Source of the DNA: Asticcacaulis aquaticus
GTDB taxonomy: Bacteria > Pseudomonadota > Alphaproteobacteria > Caulobacterales > Caulobacteraceae
Reading direction: 5' to 3'
NCBI RefSeq assembly: GCF_028550415.1
Contig: NZ_JAQQKX010000006.1
Coordinates: 124,001 to 188,000, forward strand
Length of the DNA stretch: 64,000 nt
Position numbers and translations under genes: made by a program. Position 1 is the first letter of the stretch. Each line of letters starts with the position of its first letter. This document shows, piece after piece, positions 36,607-45,098 of this stretch. The notes below the pieces were generated by a model. It was not told the origin of the DNA and did not search any database. It worked only from the letters and a program-made list of their open reading frames with translations.

Positions 36607-38091
36607 ATGGCTAAGACGATCCTGATCTGTGACGACGATCCCACGCAACGCCGCCTGATTCAGGCCGTGCTGGAGCGCGAGGGGTTTCACGTCCTGCATG
36701 CCGAAAACGGGCCGCAGGCCTATGACCGGCTGTCGACAACCTCGGGCATCGATGCGGTGATCCTCGATCTGGTCATGCCGGGGCAGTCGGGCATCGACAC
36801 CCTCAAGGACATCCGCGCCGCGGGCATCCGCACGCCGGTGGTGGTGCTGACCGCATCCGGCGGCATCGACACGGTCGTCAAGGCCATGCAGGCCGGGGCG
36901 CAGGACTTCTTCATCAAGCCCGCCTCGCCGGAACGCATTCTGGTCAGCGTCAGAAACGCCCTGCAGATGGGCGACATGGTCGCGGAAGTGTCGCGCCTCA
37001 AGAAGCACGCCGCCAACCGCACCTCGTTCGACGATCTGGTCGGCGCGTCACCGGCCATGACCATGGTCCGCCGTCTGGGCGAACGCGCCGCCAAGTCGGG
37101 CATCCCTGTCCTTATCCTCGGCGAAAGCGGCGTCGGTAAGGAACTGATTGCGCGCGCCATCCAGGGGTCGTCGGATCGCGCGGGTAAGCCGTTCGTCGCC
37201 GTCAACTGCGGCGCGCTGCCGGCCAATCTGGTCGAATCGATCCTGTTCGGGCACGAAAAGGGCTCGTTCACCGGCGCGTCGGACAAGCACCTCGGCAAGT
37301 TTCAGGAGGCCCATGGCGGTACCCTGTTCCTCGACGAGGTCGGTGAACTGCCGCTCGACATGCAGGTCAAGCTGCTGCGCGCCTTACAGGAAGGCGAGAT
37401 CGATCCGATCGGCTCGAAGCGCCCGGTCAAGGTCGATGTCCGCATCATTTCGGCGACTAACCGCAATCTGGCGGATCAGGTCAAGGCGGGCGCCTTCCGC
37501 GAAGATTTGTTCTATCGTCTCAATGTCTTCCCGGTAGAGGCGCCGTCATTGCGCGAACGCCGCGAGGATATTCCGGCCCTGATCGAGCACTTCATCCGCC
37601 GGTTCAATATCGAGGAGGGCAAACGCGTCACCGGTGTCGCGCCGGACGCTTTGCAACTGCTGTGCGGCTACGACTGGCCCGGCAATGTGCGTCAGTTGGA
37701 AAACACGGTCTATCGCGCCATCGTCCTGTCTGACACGCCGCACCTTCAGGCCTACGACTTCCCGGCCATTTCGGGCCAGAGCCTGCCGGTTTCCACCGCC
37801 CTGCCGTTGTTCACCGCGCCTGTGCCCCCCGTCATCGCCGAGCATCAGGCGGCGATCAGCCAGCTTGAGGCGATGGATGCCGGCATGACCGATCAGCCGG
37901 TGAAGATCCTTGATGGTGCGGGCCACCTGCGCAAGCTGGAGGACATCGAGCGCGACCTGATCGAGCACGCCATCAGCGTCTATGCCGGTCATATGTCCGA
38001 AGTCGCCCGCCGTCTCGGTATCGGCCGCTCGACCCTGTATCGCAAGGTGCGTGACTGCGGCCTCGAAGGTCTGGTCAAGGAAGTGGGCTAG
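36607..38091 (+). CDS. tacA: Sigma-54-dependent response regulator TacA
   Basis: The 494-residue protein has a receiver domain (acidic DDD at 9-11, phosphoacceptor D54, VLTASG, KPAS). An AAA+ domain follows, with Walker A GESGVGK at 172-178 and GSFTGA at 219-224 for sigma-54 contact. The C terminus has a Fis-type HTH, EVARRLGIGRSTLYRKV. Sequence and layout match Caulobacter TacA, which activates stalk and polarity genes through ShkA-ShpA phosphorelay. No cognate kinase is adjacent. It overlaps the convergent gene by four bases (CTAG). Confidence 0.85.
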   Translation: MAKTILICDDDPTQRRLIQAVLEREGFHVLHAENGPQAYDRLSTTSGIDAVILDLVMPGQSGIDTLKDIRAAGIRTPVVVLTASGGIDTVVKAMQAGAQDFFIKPASPERILVSVRNALQMGDMVAEVSRLKKHAANRTSFDDLVGASPAMTMVRRLGERAAKSGIPVLILGESGVGKELIARAIQGSSDRAGKPFVAVNCGALPANLVESILFGHEKGSFTGASDKHLGKFQEAHGGTLFLDEVGELPLDMQVKLLRALQEGEIDPIGSKRPVKVDVRIISATNRNLADQVKAGAFREDLFYRLNVFPVEAPSLRERREDIPALIEHFIRRFNIEEGKRVTGVAPDALQLLCGYDWPGNVRQLENTVYRAIVLSDTPHLQAYDFPAISGQSLPVSTALPLFTAPVPPVIAEHQAAISQLEAMDAGMTDQPVKILDGAGHLRKLEDIERDLIEHAISVYAGHMSEVARRLGIGRSTLYRKVRDCGLEGLVKEVG

Positions 38092-38498
38092 GCTTCGTCG
38101 GAAGACTCTGGTGTCTCTCGGTTGGCCTTGTCCTTCACCTTCTTGCGGATTTCGCGCAGCTTCTGCCCTTGCAGCAGCGATAGGGTGCCGTTCATCGCGC
38201 CCTTGTCCGGATCGGCGAAGGCGCGGCCATAGGTTTTTACGCGTTCGGTAACGCCGTCGATGAAGTCTGATTCCCAGTCCGACAGATCGACTCCGGCCTC
38301 AAGCGCGGCTTTCTTCGCGCGTTCCAGCGCGCGGATCGTCTGGCGTTGCAGCGTTTTTTTCTGATCGAGCGGGGAAGGGAGCGCGGCAGGTGCGGCGGGT
38401 TTCGCTTTGAACCCGGCTTTCGATTGCAACGGCTTTTTGGTCTGAAGCGGTGTCTTTTGCCGCAAGCCTTTTGAAGGCGTTTTCGATTTAAACGCCAT
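38088..38498 (-). CDS. Hypothetical basic protein
   Basis: The 136-residue protein is lysine-rich at its N terminus (SKTPSKGLRQKTPLQTKKPL), and a helical C-terminal part contains DWESDFIDGVTERVKTYGRAF. It has no signal peptide or membrane segment. It could bind nucleic acid, but no family is recognised. Its stop shares a CTAG with the end of tacA. Confidence 0.6.
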   Translation of the reverse strand: MAFKSKTPSKGLRQKTPLQTKKPLQSKAGFKAKPAAPAALPSPLDQKKTLQRQTIRALERAKKAALEAGVDLSDWESDFIDGVTERVKTYGRAFADPDKGAMNGTLSLLQGQKLREIRKKVKDKANRETPESSDEA

Positions 38499-38572
38499 CG
38501 GTTAGGCCTGAATGTACGGGCAGGCGGCTCATCGGGCCATCAAAGGCGCTCAGATAGCAAAGATCAAGCTAC

Positions 38573-38648
38573 ATTATACCTCCCCGACTTGTCGGGGAGG
38601 GGGGGCATCAAGCGTAGCGCAGATGGTGGTGGGGTTTCTTGCTTACTT
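38573..38648. repeat. Palindromic intergenic repeat, copy 3 (partial)
   Basis: The element opens with TTATACCTCCCC, contains GGTGGTGGGG and TTTCTTGCTTACTTA, and stops there. The right half seen in copies 1 and 2 is missing. The final TTACTTA supplies the gapR stop codon (38647-38649). Confidence 0.8.
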
Positions 38649-38910
38649 AAATCCCGCCGATGGCCGACAGATAGAGGTCGAGCAGCGCTTCTTCTTCCTC
38701 GCGCTTGACCTTGTCCTGCTTGCGCAAGCGCACGACCTTGCGCAGAATCTTCACATCGAAGCCTTCGCCCTTGGCCTCGTCATAGACCTCTTTCAGGTCG
38801 CCGGAGATGGCGGCCTTGTCTTCTTCCAGACGCTCGATGCGCTCGATGATCGTGCGCAGGCGGCCCTGGGCGGCAGCGGTGATAACGTCGGGGTGCTGAT
38901 CGTCGGCCAT
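38647..38910 (-). CDS. gapR: GapR-like DUF2312 nucleoid-associated protein
   Basis: The 87-residue protein is a DUF2312 family member closely resembling Caulobacter GapR. It has a helical N-terminal segment [20 protein letters not shown], then [19 protein letters not shown] and a C-terminal [11 protein letters not shown]. GapR binds AT-rich or overtwisted DNA and is needed for replication and growth. AAGGAT precedes the ATG. The frame extends far upstream without coding character. A mobile repeat ends exactly at its stop codon. Confidence 0.9.
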   Translation of the reverse strand: MADDQHPDVITAAAQGRLRTIIERIERLEEDKAAISGDLKEVYDEAKGEGFDVKILRKVVRLRKQDKVKREEEEALLDLYLSAIGGI

Positions 38911-39031
38911 GGCAACTATCCTTAATGGGGTATGTGGCGGCACCATAGCCGAAGCGAATCGGTCGCTCAATGCAGGGTGATTCGCGCTGGATTCGATTGC
39001 TGTGGATAGAAATCGAGCGTCCGGCCAACAG

Positions 39032-39066
39032 AAAAAGCGCCTAGAGCAGGGCTCCAAGCGCTTTTT
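39032..39066 (-). terminator. Terminator of rpmJ
   Basis: The stem AAAAAGCGC / GCGCTTTTT, with an inner GAGC/GCTC pairing, lies 31 bases after the rpmJ stop on the minus strand and ends in five T. Confidence 0.8.
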
Positions 39067-39097
39067 AAACTGTAAGCATCCCGAAGGATGGCTTCAA

Positions 39098-39223
39098 TTA
39101 GCCTTGCTTGGCCTTGAAGCGCGGGTCGGTCTTGTTGATGACATAGACCACGCCCTTGCGGCGCACGATCTTGCAGTCCCGGTGACGGGTCTTGAGCGAC
39201 TTGAGCGAGCTACGGACTTTCAT
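39098..39223 (-). CDS. rpmJ: 50S ribosomal protein bL36
   Basis: The 41-residue protein begins [18 protein letters not shown] and ends with [10 protein letters not shown], characteristic of bL36. Only one cysteine is present, so it is the zinc-free form usual in alphaproteobacteria. AAAGG lies eight bases before the ATG. It has its own terminator at 39032. Confidence 0.96.
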   Translation of the reverse strand: MKVRSSLKSLKTRHRDCKIVRRKGVVYVINKTDPRFKAKQG

Positions 39224-39396
39224 GGTCCCAACCTTTGTAAAAAATGTGCCTGAGGCCCGAAGAAACGCTCGACCCGAAAGGGAAGCGCCACTGACAAGCC
39301 GTAAGTGAGGCGCGGTTCCTACGCGAACGAACGGCCCAAGTCAACAATCCGTGACAGGGTTTTTGCAGATTTTCATATCGATGTCATTTTTAGACT

Positions 39397-39413
39397 AGTT
39401 TAAATTATAAACT
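39397..39413. promoter_or_regulatory. Candidate operator upstream of the acyltransferase operon
   Basis: The palindrome AGTTTA-AATTA-TAAACT is perfect in its arms. A further TTTAAA half-site follows within six bases. It lies 55 bases before the acyltransferase start, in an AT-rich stretch unlike the rest of the window. It may be bound by the winged-helix regulator encoded third in the operon. Confidence 0.45.
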
Positions 39414-39467
39414 GGTTTAAATGTGGCGTGAATTGGATCGCGGACCGCCGGAGGAGGGCGGAGGCTT

Positions 39468-40679
39468 ATGAGTGCTGAATATACCAACGGGGGGCGCTAT
39501 CACGCGCTCGATGCCGTGCGCGGCGGGGCGTTGTTTCTCGGTGTCGCCCTGCACACGACGCTCGGCTATATGGCGCCGCATATCTGGATCGTAAACGACA
39601 CGGCGGTCGAGCCGGGGCTGGGGGTGATGTTTTTCACCATCCATATGTTCCGTATGAGCCTGTTCTTCCTGCTGGCTGGGTTTTTCGCGCGGCTGCTGTA
39701 CCAACGCTACGGCGCGAAAGCCTTTGCTATGAACCGCCTCAAGCGTATCGCCATGCCGCTGGCGGTCTTCTGGACACCGGTGCTGGCCATCATCATCACC
39801 CTGCTGATCATGGCCGCGTTGAAGGCCAATCCGGAACTGGCGTCGAAGCCCGCTGCGCCACCACCGCCCCTGACGGCGGAGACCTTTCCGCTGACGCACC
39901 TGTGGTTCCTCTATGTCCTGCTGATCCTCTACGCGGTGTTCGTGCCGTTGCGCGGATTGTTCGCCTTTATCGATCGCGGCGGATCGCTGCGTCGGGCGGT
40001 GGATGTGGTGTTTGGACTGGCCATCAAATCGGGTCTGAGCCCGCTGGTCTTTGGTCTGCCGCTGTTCCTGATCCTGATGGCGCAGCCCCAGACGTGGATG
40101 TACTGGTTCGGTATCCCGACCCCGGATAAGGGCCTCGCCCCCAATGTTGTGGCGCTGGTGGCTTTCGGTTCGGCCTTTGGCGTCGGCTGGTTGCTGCACC
40201 GGAATGTCGGGTTGCTGGAGACGATCAAAAAGCAGTGGCTGACCGGTATCGTTTCGGCCATCGGTTTCACGGCCTACTGCCTGTGGTCCGAAGGCATCGT
40301 GCCGAAGTTCGACATGGCCAGCTATCCGGCGCAGATGCTCTATGCGGCAGCCTATGTGTCGGGTATCTGGGCGTGGTGTCTGGGCCTGACGGGGCTGGCC
40401 CTCCGCTTTTGGGATCGACCCAATCCGTTCTGGCGCTATGTGGCGGACTCGTCCTACTGGGTCTATATCGTCCACCTGCCGCTGTTGCTGGTCTTGCAGT
40501 ATCTGGCGCTCGACCTCGACTGGCCCGCCGAAGCCAAGTTTTCGCTGGTCGTCATCGGCACGATCTTTATATCGCTCGCGACCTATCAGCTTCTGGTAAG
40601 GTACAGTTTCATCGGGACGATTCTGAACGGCAAACGCATGAAACCCGCCAGGGCCAAACTGAAGGCGCAAACCATATGA
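39468..40679 (+). CDS. Acyltransferase-3 family membrane protein
   Basis: The 403-residue protein has about ten membrane helices. The acyltransferase-3 signature is RYHALDAVRGGALFLGVALHTTLGY, with the catalytic histidine, and FRMSLFFLLAGFFARLLY follows. Later blocks are LTHLWFLYVLLILYAVF and SSYWVYIVHLPLLL. The family O-acylates glucans, polysaccharides or lipids, and this branch (OpgC-like) is often linked to glucan modification. GGAGG sites precede the ATG. The TGA overlaps the next start (ATGA), so translation is coupled. Confidence 0.9.
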   Translation: MSAEYTNGGRYHALDAVRGGALFLGVALHTTLGYMAPHIWIVNDTAVEPGLGVMFFTIHMFRMSLFFLLAGFFARLLYQRYGAKAFAMNRLKRIAMPLAVFWTPVLAIIITLLIMAALKANPELASKPAAPPPPLTAETFPLTHLWFLYVLLILYAVFVPLRGLFAFIDRGGSLRRAVDVVFGLAIKSGLSPLVFGLPLFLILMAQPQTWMYWFGIPTPDKGLAPNVVALVAFGSAFGVGWLLHRNVGLLETIKKQWLTGIVSAIGFTAYCLWSEGIVPKFDMASYPAQMLYAAAYVSGIWAWCLGLTGLALRFWDRPNPFWRYVADSSYWVYIVHLPLLLVLQYLALDLDWPAEAKFSLVVIGTIFISLATYQLLVRYSFIGTILNGKRMKPARAKLKAQTI

Positions 40680-41305
40680 GCACGAACGAAAGTGATGACG
40701 GATTAGCGACCCGCGCCGATCTGGCCTTCGTGCGGGCGCTGGTCGATCAGGCCCCCAAGGCGCAGGGCTCGGCCGGTCTGCTGTTCATGGTCGGCGGCGG
40801 GGCCTATGGCGTTCAGTGTCTGGTCTATTGGGGTGAGATCGCAGGCTTTTACCGCTTGCCGCCACTGGCAGGGCTTTTGACGGCGATCCTGCCCATCGTC
40901 ATCTTTCTGGTGCCGATGATCTGGGTCATCATCAAGGAACGCGGGCAACAGGCCGCCGGCGTCGCAACGCGGGCGATGAACGCCGCCTATGCCTCGACGG
41001 GGCTGGTCAATCTGGTGATGATCCTCGTCTTTGGAACCATCGCCACGCGCGAAAAGAGCATGCTGATCTGGCTGATCTACCCCATCGTCATCTGCGCCTT
41101 GCAGGGCGGAGCATGGTACGTCGCCTATATGATCCGGCGTAAGCTGTGGCTGATGGCCGTCGCCATCGGCTGGTTCGCCGCCGCCGCGACGCTGGGTTTT
41201 ATCATCCATGACATAGGGTCGTACCTGCTGGGGCTGGCCCTGGCCCTGATCGGGCTGATGGGGGTGCCGGGCTACGTCATGTGGCGGCTGGCAAAGCGTG
41301 GATGA
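40676..41305 (+). CDS. Hypothetical membrane protein in acyltransferase operon
   Basis: The 209-residue protein has six hydrophobic segments, beginning near residue 32. The N terminus is acidic (STNESDDGLATRAD). It overlaps the acyltransferase gene by four bases and precedes the regulator gene by 10 bases. The family is not recognised, but its position suggests partnership with the acyltransferase or with signal reception by the regulator. Confidence 0.75.
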   Translation: MSTNESDDGLATRADLAFVRALVDQAPKAQGSAGLLFMVGGGAYGVQCLVYWGEIAGFYRLPPLAGLLTAILPIVIFLVPMIWVIIKERGQQAAGVATRAMNAAYASTGLVNLVMILVFGTIATREKSMLIWLIYPIVICALQGGAWYVAYMIRRKLWLMAVAIGWFAAAATLGFIIHDIGSYLLGLALALIGLMGVPGYVMWRLAKRG

Positions 41306-41315
41306 ACCGCCAAAA

Positions 41316-41621
41316 ATGAGTGTCCCCGGCTTCAACATCAATAAACTGGATGACGCCATCCACGGTCGCTTGCGGCTGGGGGTCATGGCCTATCTGATGG
41401 ACGCCGAGGCCGCCGATTTCAACGAATTGAAAGCCGTGCTTGAGGCGACGCAGGGCAATCTCTCGGTCCACCTGCGCAAGCTCGAAGAGGCGGGCTATGT
41501 CGAGATCGTCAAGGGCTTTCAAGGCCGTAAACCGCTGACACGGGTCCATATTACCCCCGCCGGACGCAAGGCCTTCGCCAGCTATATCGAGGTGTTGTCT
41601 GGACTGGTGGATAAGAGCTGA
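41316..41621 (+). CDS. Winged-helix transcriptional regulator
   Basis: The 101-residue protein is a stand-alone winged helix: IHGRLRLGVMAYLMDAEAAD, then FNELKAVLEATQGNLSVHLRKLEEAG as the recognition region, and YVEIVKGF with the wing. It resembles the small MarR/ArsR-like 'transcriptional regulator' family of one wHTH. The ATG at 41316 was chosen; a GTG at 41298 overlapping the upstream stop is possible. It probably autoregulates the operon. Confidence 0.85.
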   Translation: MSVPGFNINKLDDAIHGRLRLGVMAYLMDAEAADFNELKAVLEATQGNLSVHLRKLEEAGYVEIVKGFQGRKPLTRVHITPAGRKAFASYIEVLSGLVDKS

Positions 41622-41714
41622 TTTGCCCCTTCATAACGTCTTGTTTACCGGATTAAGCTTGGAATTGTCGCAATTGCGAGGCTAAGCTTGGGGCCAAGCG
41701 GAAGGGAATCCTTG

Positions 41715-43040
41715 ATGAAGCGTCGTATCCTCAGCCTGTGCCTGTTCCTCGGGGCCTGTTCGACCGCGACCAGCGTGCCGACCCCGATCGACAACGCCCC
41801 GCCGAAGCCCAAGCCGACGCACGAGGCAAAAGACGAGACCAAACCCGCCCCGACCCCAACGCCAAAACCGGCTCAGGTGACCTATGCGACCTTCGCCGAC
41901 TGGCGCGCCGCTTTCGTCACCAAGGCGGTGGCGCAGGGCTTCGAGCGCACCTTTGTCGAAAATATCCTCGCCGACGTGCAGCCGCGGGCCGCGATCGTGC
42001 AGGCCGACTCGGGTCAGCCGGAATTTTCCAAGCCGATCTCCGCCTATGTGAAGAACGCCGTGTCCAATGCCCGCGTCGAAGGCGGTCGCACACGTCTGAG
42101 CGCCAATCCCGACGTCCCGGCTATCGAGGCGAAATACGGGGTGCCGCGCGAAGTGCTGGGCGGTATCTGGGGCATGGAAAGCGATTTCGGCCGTGTCCAG
42201 GGCGACATCGACGTGGTGACGGCCTTTGCGACTCTGGCCTTCGATGGTCGTCGGCGTGACTGGGCCGAGACGCAGCTCTTGACGGTTCTCACGATCATCA
42301 AGACGGGCAAGGCGACGCGCGAAGAGCTGAAAGGCTCATGGGCGGGCGCCATGGGCCAGACGCAGTTCCTGCCGGAAAACTACCTCAAGCTGGGCCAGGA
42401 TGGCGACGGCAACGGCCACGTCGATATCTGGAAATCGGATTCCGACGCGCTGGCCTCGGCGGCGAACCTGCTGCGCAAGGAAGGCTGGCGGCCCGGTCAG
42501 GCCTGGGCGGTCGAGGTGACGATCCCGGCAGGATTCGACTATTATCTGTCGGAAACCGAAACGCAGAATCCGGTCTGGTGGGCCGAAAAGGGCGTTGTGC
42601 GCGCCGACGGCGGTACATGGAACGAATCGGAAAAGGCCGCACCCGCCGTGCTGATCCTGCCGTCGGGGGCCAAAGGGCCGGCGTTTCTGGCCCTGCCGAA
42701 CCACTATGTCATCCGCAAGTACAATAATTCGACGGCCTATGCGCTGGCGGTCGGCCTGAACGCTGACGGCATGGCGGGGAAGGGCGCGCTGAAAGCCCCG
42801 TGGCCCGAAGAACAGCCTTTGTCGATCGCTCAGCGCAAAGGGACGCAGACCGCGCTCAATGCGGCGGGCTTCAATGTCGGCGCGGTCGACGGCGTCATCG
42901 GCGTCGGCACGCGCAAAGCGCTCCGCGAATGGCAAAAGGCCAATGGCCGCGTGGCCGACGGCTATCTCAGCTATGAGCTGGCCAACGAATTGTCGGCGAA
43001 GACGACCGGCTACACCATTCTTGGCCCGTCGTCGCAGTAA
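41715..43040 (+). CDS. MltB-like lytic murein transglycosylase lipoprotein
   Basis: The 441-residue enzyme cleaves peptidoglycan glycan strands to anhydro-muropeptides. A lipobox LGAC near residue 14 anchors it. A Pro/Lys linker follows. The SLT_2 domain contains LGGIWGMESDFGR with catalytic E155, and WAGAMGQTQFLPENYLKL. A C-terminal peptidoglycan-binding domain has LNAAGFNVGAVDGVIGVGTRKAL. AAGGGAAT precedes the ATG. Its stop overlaps the start of the CYTH gene. Confidence 0.94.
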   Translation: MKRRILSLCLFLGACSTATSVPTPIDNAPPKPKPTHEAKDETKPAPTPTPKPAQVTYATFADWRAAFVTKAVAQGFERTFVENILADVQPRAAIVQADSGQPEFSKPISAYVKNAVSNARVEGGRTRLSANPDVPAIEAKYGVPREVLGGIWGMESDFGRVQGDIDVVTAFATLAFDGRRRDWAETQLLTVLTIIKTGKATREELKGSWAGAMGQTQFLPENYLKLGQDGDGNGHVDIWKSDSDALASAANLLRKEGWRPGQAWAVEVTIPAGFDYYLSETETQNPVWWAEKGVVRADGGTWNESEKAAPAVLILPSGAKGPAFLALPNHYVIRKYNNSTAYALAVGLNADGMAGKGALKAPWPEEQPLSIAQRKGTQTALNAAGFNVGAVDGVIGVGTRKALREWQKANGRVADGYLSYELANELSAKTTGYTILGPSSQ

Positions 43041-43558
43041 TGCCGGTCGAGAACGAGCGCAAATACGTCCTGTCGCCGGATTTCGATGCGGCGCGGCTGA
43101 CCGACTGGCAGGCCATCGATATCCGTCAGGCCTATCTCGACGACGGTCCGCGCCTGCGTCAGTACGGCGATACCTATCTCTTCACCTACAAGAAATGGGT
43201 GCCGCAGGCGGAAGAGTTAGTCGAGATCGAGACGGCGATCTCTGCCGACGACTTCAACATGCTGTGGCCATTGTGCGTCGAATCTATCCGCAAGACGCGC
43301 TATATAAAAGAGACCGATGACGGCGAATGGGTGGTTGATTGCCTGCGCGACGAAACAGGTGCGGTCTATTTCGTTCTGGCTGAGGTCGAACTTCAGCGCT
43401 TTCAGGTCGCGCCGGATCAGGTGCCGCTCGAAATCGCCGATGACATTATCCATGCCGTGGCGGCGAACGATAACCGATTTACCAACAAGAAGCTGGCGGA
43501 CATTCTTTACGCGCGAAACCTGCTGCGTGACGTGTCTATCCTTAACAAAAAGGGTTAA
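43040..43558 (+). CDS. CYTH domain protein
   Basis: The 172-residue protein starts with the ExExK signature of CYTH triphosphate tunnel enzymes, E4-N-E6-R-K8. Beta strands with alternating charged residues follow (YLFTYKKWVP, then ELVEIETAI). The family includes adenylate cyclases, triphosphatases and thiamine triphosphatases. The reaction here is unknown. The ATG overlaps the upstream transglycosylase stop (TAATG), so the two are coupled. Confidence 0.85.
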   Translation: MPVENERKYVLSPDFDAARLTDWQAIDIRQAYLDDGPRLRQYGDTYLFTYKKWVPQAEELVEIETAISADDFNMLWPLCVESIRKTRYIKETDDGEWVVDCLRDETGAVYFVLAEVELQRFQVAPDQVPLEIADDIIHAVAANDNRFTNKKLADILYARNLLRDVSILNKKG

Positions 43559-43625
43559 CCGGAAACCTGCCCTTAAGGATTAGGCCCTAGCCTGAGCGCG
43601 ACTCAGACGCTTTTCAGGCCCTTTC

Positions 43626-44492
43626 ATGTTTCAGATCATCGGTATCGTCGTCCTCTTCGGTTGCGTGTTCGGCAGCTATCTGATGTCGGGCGGCTCGATG
43701 GCGCCGATTCTGCACTCGCTGGCCTTCGAACTGATGGGTATCGGCGGTGCGGCGGTGGCTTCGGTGCTGATTTCCAACGACCTGCACACGATCAAGGGCA
43801 TGGGCGGCGGCATGGGCAAGGTGTTCGGCGGCGCCAAGTGGAAGGCCTCCGATTACAAGGACCTGCTGTCGCTGCTGTTCCTGCTGACCAAGACCATGAA
43901 GTCGAAAGGCGTCATCGCGCTGGAAAGCCACATCGAAAAGCCGCACGATTCGACCATCTTTTCGCGCTTCCCCAAGATCATGAAGGATCACTTCGCCATC
44001 GACTTCATCTGCGACACCCTGCGCATGATGACCATGAACCTCGAAGACCCGCATCAGGTCGAGGACGCGATGGAAAAGCAGCTCGAAAAGCACCACCACG
44101 AAGCGCTGCACCCGGCCCACGCCATGCAAAGCGTCGCCGACGCCCTGCCGGCGCTGGGCATCGTTATCGCCGTTCTGGGCGTTATCAAGACCATGGGCGC
44201 CATCACCGAGCCGCCCGAAGTGCTGGGCGGCATGATCGGCGGCGCGCTGGTCGGTACCTTCCTGGGGGTTATGCTGGCCTATGGCCTCGTTGGTCCCTTC
44301 GCCACGCGCATGAACGGCGTGGTGGAAGAAGAGGGCGCCTTCTACAAGATCATTCAGGCGGTGCTTGTGGCCCACCTGCACGGCAATGCGGCGCAGATTT
44401 CGGTTGAAATCGGCCGCGGCAATATCCCGTCGACCGCGCAACCGTCCTTTGCCGAGATGGAAGAAGCGCTTAATAATATGCCGAACGAGTAA
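43626..44492 (+). CDS. motA: Flagellar motor stator protein MotA
   Basis: The 288-residue protein has four membrane helices and the large cytoplasmic loop of MotA, with RFPKIMKDHFAIDFICDTLRM. The proton-channel helices contain ALPALGIVIAVLGVIKTMG and the glycine-rich GGMIGGALVGTFLGVML. It drives flagellar rotation with MotB, which is not encoded here, a common arrangement in alphaproteobacteria. The ATG is 67 bases after the CYTH stop, so it probably has its own promoter. Confidence 0.96.
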   Translation: MFQIIGIVVLFGCVFGSYLMSGGSMAPILHSLAFELMGIGGAAVASVLISNDLHTIKGMGGGMGKVFGGAKWKASDYKDLLSLLFLLTKTMKSKGVIALESHIEKPHDSTIFSRFPKIMKDHFAIDFICDTLRMMTMNLEDPHQVEDAMEKQLEKHHHEALHPAHAMQSVADALPALGIVIAVLGVIKTMGAITEPPEVLGGMIGGALVGTFLGVMLAYGLVGPFATRMNGVVEEEGAFYKIIQAVLVAHLHGNAAQISVEIGRGNIPSTAQPSFAEMEEALNNMPNE

Positions 44493-44796
44493 AAATAGAT
44501 TCAGAAGCGTATTTTACCGTTTACGATTCGAATCTTCCGTAACGGAAACCCCTCTGGTCGTATCACCTGTATCGTGATATACGGGGATAAACCGGCCGCC
44601 ATTTTATAGAAAATGGCCCTCTCAAGGCGTTAATTTCGCCTTATCGGTGTATTTCTGCCCAAAATAGTCGCTTTATTGTCGGTGTTGATCACATATTTGT
44701 GAAAACACCTCTTGCGGGACTCGGCCAATTTGCGTATGAATAGAGTCGGGCGCAGTTGCTAGGCGCTCTAACGTTAGAACCTAAGGATCTGGATCC
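44493..44796. other. Intergenic region between motA and small lipoprotein gene
   Basis: No gene is seen. A near-consensus CtrA-like site TTAA-N7-TTAT lies at 44630-44644. There are several GANTC sites and a hairpin-like TATCAC...GTGATA near 44560-44578. The promoter of the lipoprotein gene should lie in the second half. Confidence 0.4.
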
Positions 44797-45018
44797 ATGA
44801 CCTCTGAAATCGTCCGCAAGGCCCTGCTCGCCGCCGCTGCCGTCGCCGCTCTGTCGGTTGCCGCTTGCTCGAAGCCCGCTGAAGAAGCCCCGGCTGCTGA
44901 AGAAACCGTTCCGGCCGACGCTTCGGCTGACGCCTCGGCTGCTGTTGAAGCTTCCGACGCTGCCTCGGCTGCCGCCGTGGAAGCCCCGGCTGCTGAAGCT
45001 CCGGCTGCTGCTCACTAA
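44797..45018 (+). CDS. Small alanine-rich lipoprotein
   Basis: The 73-residue protein has a signal peptide with lipobox VAAC at about residues 21-24. The mature part is made almost wholly of Ala, Glu, Pro and Ser (PAAEE, DASAD) and is acidic and probably disordered. AAGGAT precedes the ATG. A strong perfect palindrome follows as terminator. It could be an abundant structural or spacer lipoprotein. No family is recognised. Confidence 0.8.
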   Translation: MTSEIVRKALLAAAAVAALSVAACSKPAEEAPAAEETVPADASADASAAVEASDAASAAAVEAPAAEAPAAAH

Positions 45019-45056
45019 TCAATCGCGTCCTCTGGACGCGTGATTGTGAAAATTTG

Positions 45057-45086
45057 AAAAGGCCGCTTCCCGGGAAGCGGCCTTTT
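45057..45086. terminator. Perfect palindromic terminator
   Basis: The sequence AAAAGGCCGCTTCCC / GGGAAGCGGCCTTTT is a perfect 15-bp inverted repeat with almost no loop and a T run. It ends 13 bases before the mnmC start. Confidence 0.9.
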
Positions 45087-45098
45087 CTTCTTTTTGAC

